NCBI GenBank assembly: GCA_050305935.1 | Contig: JBNLGG010000007.1 | Location: 45,137 to 109,136 of the forward strand | DNA: 64,000 nt | Direction: 5' to 3' | DNA from: CAJXNP01 sp050305935 | GTDB taxonomy: Bacteria; Bacteroidota; Bacteroidia; Cytophagales; Cyclobacteriaceae | Shown here: piece by piece, positions 61,190 through 64,000 of the stretch | Layout of the letters: each line of letters opens with the position of its first letter | How positions within the stretch are numbered: the stretch's first letter is position 1 | Translations under genes and position numbers: made by a program | The notes under the pieces: model-generated | Told to the model about the DNA's origin: nothing | Databases searched by the model: none | What the model saw: only the letters and a program-made list of their open reading frames with translations

Positions 61190-64000
61190 ATGATTCTGTT
61201 CTTTCACACTCCTTCCAAAAGTATTATTGCTGTACATTCATCTGCGTCGTTAGACAGGAGCTCGATCGAGAAACTTCGCTGGCTTTTTGGAGAAGCAAAA
61301 CACCTTGAGTCCCCTTCTGTTGACGGTGTTTTTATCGGGCCAAGGAAGGAGATGATTACTCCATGGAGTACCAATGCGGTGGAGATAACCCAGAACATGG
61401 GCATCAGCGGTATCATACGAATTGAAGAGTTTTTTGAAAGCAATTCTGCAAGTCCGGAATTCGATCCGATGCTTCAGGCAAAGTATGAAAAATTAGATCA
61501 GCAGATTTTCGATATTCATAAGAAGCCGGAGCCAATACTTTTCATCGAGGATATAGCAGCCTACAATAAGCAGGAAGGACTGGCACTCAGTGATGAGGAA
61601 GTTGGCTATCTGGAAAGCCTGGGTAAAAGGCTCGGTAGAAAATTAACCGACAGTGAAATTTTCGGATTTTCCCAGGTAAACTCAGAACACTGTAGACATA
61701 AAATTTTTAATGGGATTTTTATAATCGATGGAGAAGAAAAGGAAAGCTCCCTTTTCCAGTTGATTAAAAAAACCACCAATACCAACCCAAACAGGGTGGT
61801 GTCTGCCTACAAAGATAATTGTGCTTTTTTCCAGGGACCGATAGTAGAACAATTTGCACCGAAAACGCAGGACAAACCGGACTTTTTTGAGGCAAAAGAA
61901 TTTGAATCAGTGATCTCCCTTAAAGCCGAAACCCACAACTTTCCTACCACCGTAGAACCATTTAATGGGGCGGCTACGGGAAGTGGAGGTGAAATTAGGG
62001 ATCGGATTGGCGGGGGAAAGGCAGCCCAGCCCCTGGCCGGTACAGCGGTTTATATGACTTCATACCCCCGGTTGGACGGAGAACGCAAATGGGAAAAAGC
62101 AACGCCCGCCAGGAATTGGCTTTACCAACGACCGGATGAAATACTCATCAAAGCATCCAACGGTGCCAGCGATTTTGGAAATAAATTTGGACAGCCACTC
62201 ATTTGTGGAAGTGTCCTGACATTTGAACATTTCGAAAACCAAAAGAAATTCGGTTTTGATAAAGTAATCATGTTGGCAGGGGGGATTGGCTATGGAAGGA
62301 AAATAGATAGTCAAAAGGACCTTCCGAAGAAAGGAGATAAAGTGGTTTTACTTGGAGGAGACAATTATCGAATAGGAATGGGTGGTGGCGCTGTTTCTTC
62401 GGTTGCCACAGGGGAATTTGCCAATTCCATCGAACTCAATGCGGTGCAGCGTAGTAATCCCGAAATGCAAAAAAGAGTTTCCAATGCAATTCGTGCCATG
62501 TCAGAATCATCAAAAAACCCAATTATTTCCATTCATGACCATGGGGCAGGCGGACACTTAAACTGCCTCTCGGAATTAGTAGAAAGTACGGGTGGCAAAA
62601 TAGATATTACCAAATTGCCCGTTGGAGACCCCACATTATCGGATAAAGAAATTGTGGGCAATGAATCGCAGGAAAGAATGGGCTTGGTGATCAAAGAAGA
62701 AGATGTGGACTTTCTTCAGCGAGTGGCCGATCGCGAGCGAGCTCCGATGTATGTCATCGGCGAAACCACCGGCGACCATCAATTCACTTTTGTGAATAAC
62801 AACGGTGAAAAACCCATTGACCTGAAACTGGAAGACATGTTTGGTAATCCGCCTAAAACGATCATGGAGGATCAAACACTAAATGAAAACTTTAGTGAGA
62901 TAGAGTATGATGGGTCAAAGTTGACAGAATATTTTACGCAGGTTCTTCAACTTGAATCGGTCGCGTGTAAAGACTGGTTGACGAATAAAGTTGACCGATG
63001 CGTGACAGGCAAAGTGGCCAAACAACAAACCGCCGGAAAGATCCAATTACCGCTAAATAATTTAGGGTGCTCTGCGCTGGATTTTCAGGGAGTGAAAGGT
63101 GTGGCGACCGCAATCGGCCATGCGCCGGTAAGCGCGATGGCCGATCCAAAAGCAGGATCGGTACTTTCAATCGCTGAATCATTGACGAACATCATCTGGG
63201 CGCCTATAGAAGGAGGCCTTCAGGGAATTTCATTGAGTGCCAACTGGATGTGGCCATGCAAAAATAAAGGAGAGGATGCCAGGTTGTACGAAGCAGTAAA
63301 AGCCGCCAGTGATTTTGCGTTGGCTTTGGGCATAAACATTCCTACTGGAAAAGATTCATTGTCCATGACCCAAAAATATAAAGACGGAGATGTGGTTTTC
63401 TCTCCGGGAACAGTGATCATTTCTGCTGGAGCCGAGGTCTCCAATATCCGGCAAATTGTAGAACCGGTATTAAAAAATACGCCGGAAAGTGAACTGCTTT
63501 ACATTGACCTGTCAGGTGATGACCTAAGCCTCGACGGCAGTGCGTTTGCGCAGATTGTTAATAAAATCGGTCTGAACCCCCCGACGGTAAAAGATCCGAC
63601 AAAATTTGTTCAGGCATTTGAATTAGTGCAAGAATTTATCAAGGAAGAAAAAATATTGGCAGGGCATGATATCTCGGCGGGAGGTTTATTAACTGCCGCA
63701 GCGGAGATGTGTTTTTCTGATCCCGATGTAGGGCTGGATATTAATCTTTCTGTTTTCAATGAAAGGGATACAATCAAAATTGGTTTTTCCGAGAACCCGG
63801 CTATTTTAATCCAAACCACCAGATCTAAAGAAATCAAAGAAGCTTTTTCTAATAAAGGTATCAAGATATTTACCCTTGGAAAGATAAATGGTAACTCTAG
63901 TCTCCATATTAAAAATGGGGAGGAAGCGTATACATTTGCTATTTCTGATCTAAGGAATACTTGGTACAAAACTTCATTTTTGCTCGATCAAAAGCAAACT
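61190..64000 (+). CDS. purL: Phosphoribosylformylglycinamidine synthase (large PurL), partial
   Basis: The frame is open from the ATG at 61190 to the right edge, 937 codons without a stop; the full large form has about 1220-1300 residues. The enzyme makes FGAM from FGAR, ATP and glutamine in purine synthesis. Visible are the linker/FGAR block SEIFGFSQVNSEHCRHKIFNG (about 155-175), SLKAETHNFPTTVEPFNGAATGSGGEIRDRIGGGK with the ATP site, ISIHDHGAGGHLNCLSELVESTGG and, in the second half, LPLNNLGCSALDFQGVKGVATAIGHAP and INIPTGKDSLSMTQ. The C-terminal glutaminase domain lies outside the window. A possible promoter and a near-DnaA box precede it. The fused large form is that of Bacteroidota and Gammaproteobacteria. 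Confidence 0.96.
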   Translation, partial: MILFFHTPSKSIIAVHSSASLDRSSIEKLRWLFGEAKHLESPSVDGVFIGPRKEMITPWSTNAVEITQNMGISGIIRIEEFFESNSASPEFDPMLQAKYEKLDQQIFDIHKKPEPILFIEDIAAYNKQEGLALSDEEVGYLESLGKRLGRKLTDSEIFGFSQVNSEHCRHKIFNGIFIIDGEEKESSLFQLIKKTTNTNPNRVVSAYKDNCAFFQGPIVEQFAPKTQDKPDFFEAKEFESVISLKAETHNFPTTVEPFNGAATGSGGEIRDRIGGGKAAQPLAGTAVYMTSYPRLDGERKWEKATPARNWLYQRPDEILIKASNGASDFGNKFGQPLICGSVLTFEHFENQKKFGFDKVIMLAGGIGYGRKIDSQKDLPKKGDKVVLLGGDNYRIGMGGGAVSSVATGEFANSIELNAVQRSNPEMQKRVSNAIRAMSESSKNPIISIHDHGAGGHLNCLSELVESTGGKIDITKLPVGDPTLSDKEIVGNESQERMGLVIKEEDVDFLQRVADRERAPMYVIGETTGDHQFTFVNNNGEKPIDLKLEDMFGNPPKTIMEDQTLNENFSEIEYDGSKLTEYFTQVLQLESVACKDWLTNKVDRCVTGKVAKQQTAGKIQLPLNNLGCSALDFQGVKGVATAIGHAPVSAMADPKAGSVLSIAESLTNIIWAPIEGGLQGISLSANWMWPCKNKGEDARLYEAVKAASDFALALGINIPTGKDSLSMTQKYKDGDVVFSPGTVIISAGAEVSNIRQIVEPVLKNTPESELLYIDLSGDDLSLDGSAFAQIVNKIGLNPPTVKDPTKFVQAFELVQEFIKEEKILAGHDISAGGLLTAAAEMCFSDPDVGLDINLSVFNERDTIKIGFSENPAILIQTTRSKEIKEAFSNKGIKIFTLGKINGNSSLHIKNGEEAYTFAISDLRNTWYKTSFLLDQKQT

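Noticed and set aside
1..64000. CRISPR arrays, IS elements, prophage, rRNA and tRNA genes
   Set aside because: Looked for regular repeats, transposase-like frames with terminal repeats and tRNA-like T-loops by eye and found none; a dedicated tRNA scan could still find something that eye reading missed.

Overview
The window looks like chromosome from a marine- or soil-type member of the Bacteroidota, most likely order Cytophagales. The reasons are a GldJ-type gliding/type IX secretion lipoprotein, a LETM1-related biofilm-associated protein, DUF4175, DUF2911 and DUF4097 proteins, a YbeY with the Bacteroidota-style active site, promoters of the TTTG-N19-TAnnTTTG type, and moderately AT-rich DNA with long A/T tracts between genes. 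No IS element, prophage, CRISPR array, rRNA or tRNA was recognised. The gene content is mainly housekeeping.

Layout. 1-7.2 kb: end of a superfamily 1 helicase, a DUF3820 protein, a four-PAS histidine kinase with its receiver partner, recO, tdk, an unknown 327-residue protein, a DUF2911 lipoprotein-like protein and a nitronate monooxygenase/FabK-like flavoprotein. 7.3-19 kb: ClC channel with CBS domains, an AT-rich gap with three perfect DnaA boxes, two thioredoxin-fold proteins, LETM1-related protein, an EamA exporter coupled to dusB, then a + strand run of CPBP protease, DUF2007, cdsA, glutamate dehydrogenase and psd (phospholipid synthesis around a nitrogen enzyme). 19-29 kb: a truncated GEVHY-type gene abutting a transglutaminase-like protein, maeB, a GH43/discoidin lipoprotein, a MORN/TPR protein, a GNAT acetyltransferase and a second DUF2911 protein. 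29-36 kb: an OmpR/PhoR-type pair, a sigma/anti-sigma/DUF4097 operon, pcm and a tandem pair of small exported paralogues. 36-49 kb: DUF985 cupin, TerB-like protein, a COX3-like membrane protein, mfd, gldJ, a ComF-like gene, a peptide-binding lipoprotein and a giant DUF4175 coiled-coil protein. 49-54.5 kb: a tight + strand operon of an RsbW-like ATPase, ybeY, mnmG, a methyltransferase and an Ig-like lipoprotein. 54.9-64 kb: a TPR protein, an NSS transporter, small exported proteins and purL, which runs off the right edge.

The most notable signal is chromosomal rather than enzymatic. The 383-bp gap at 54546-54928 has one perfect and several one-mismatch DnaA boxes next to a very AT-rich tract. 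Two 14-bp parS palindromes sit at 49948-49998, directly in front of mnmG (gidA), and the G-versus-C excess on the + strand changes sign at the gap when same-strand genes are compared. Together these point to the replication origin of this chromosome at about 54.7 kb, with the ParB loading sites about 4.7 kb away. A second, separate cluster of three perfect DnaA boxes at 9.2 kb, some 45 kb from that origin, is unexplained and could be a DnaA-titrating or regulatory locus.
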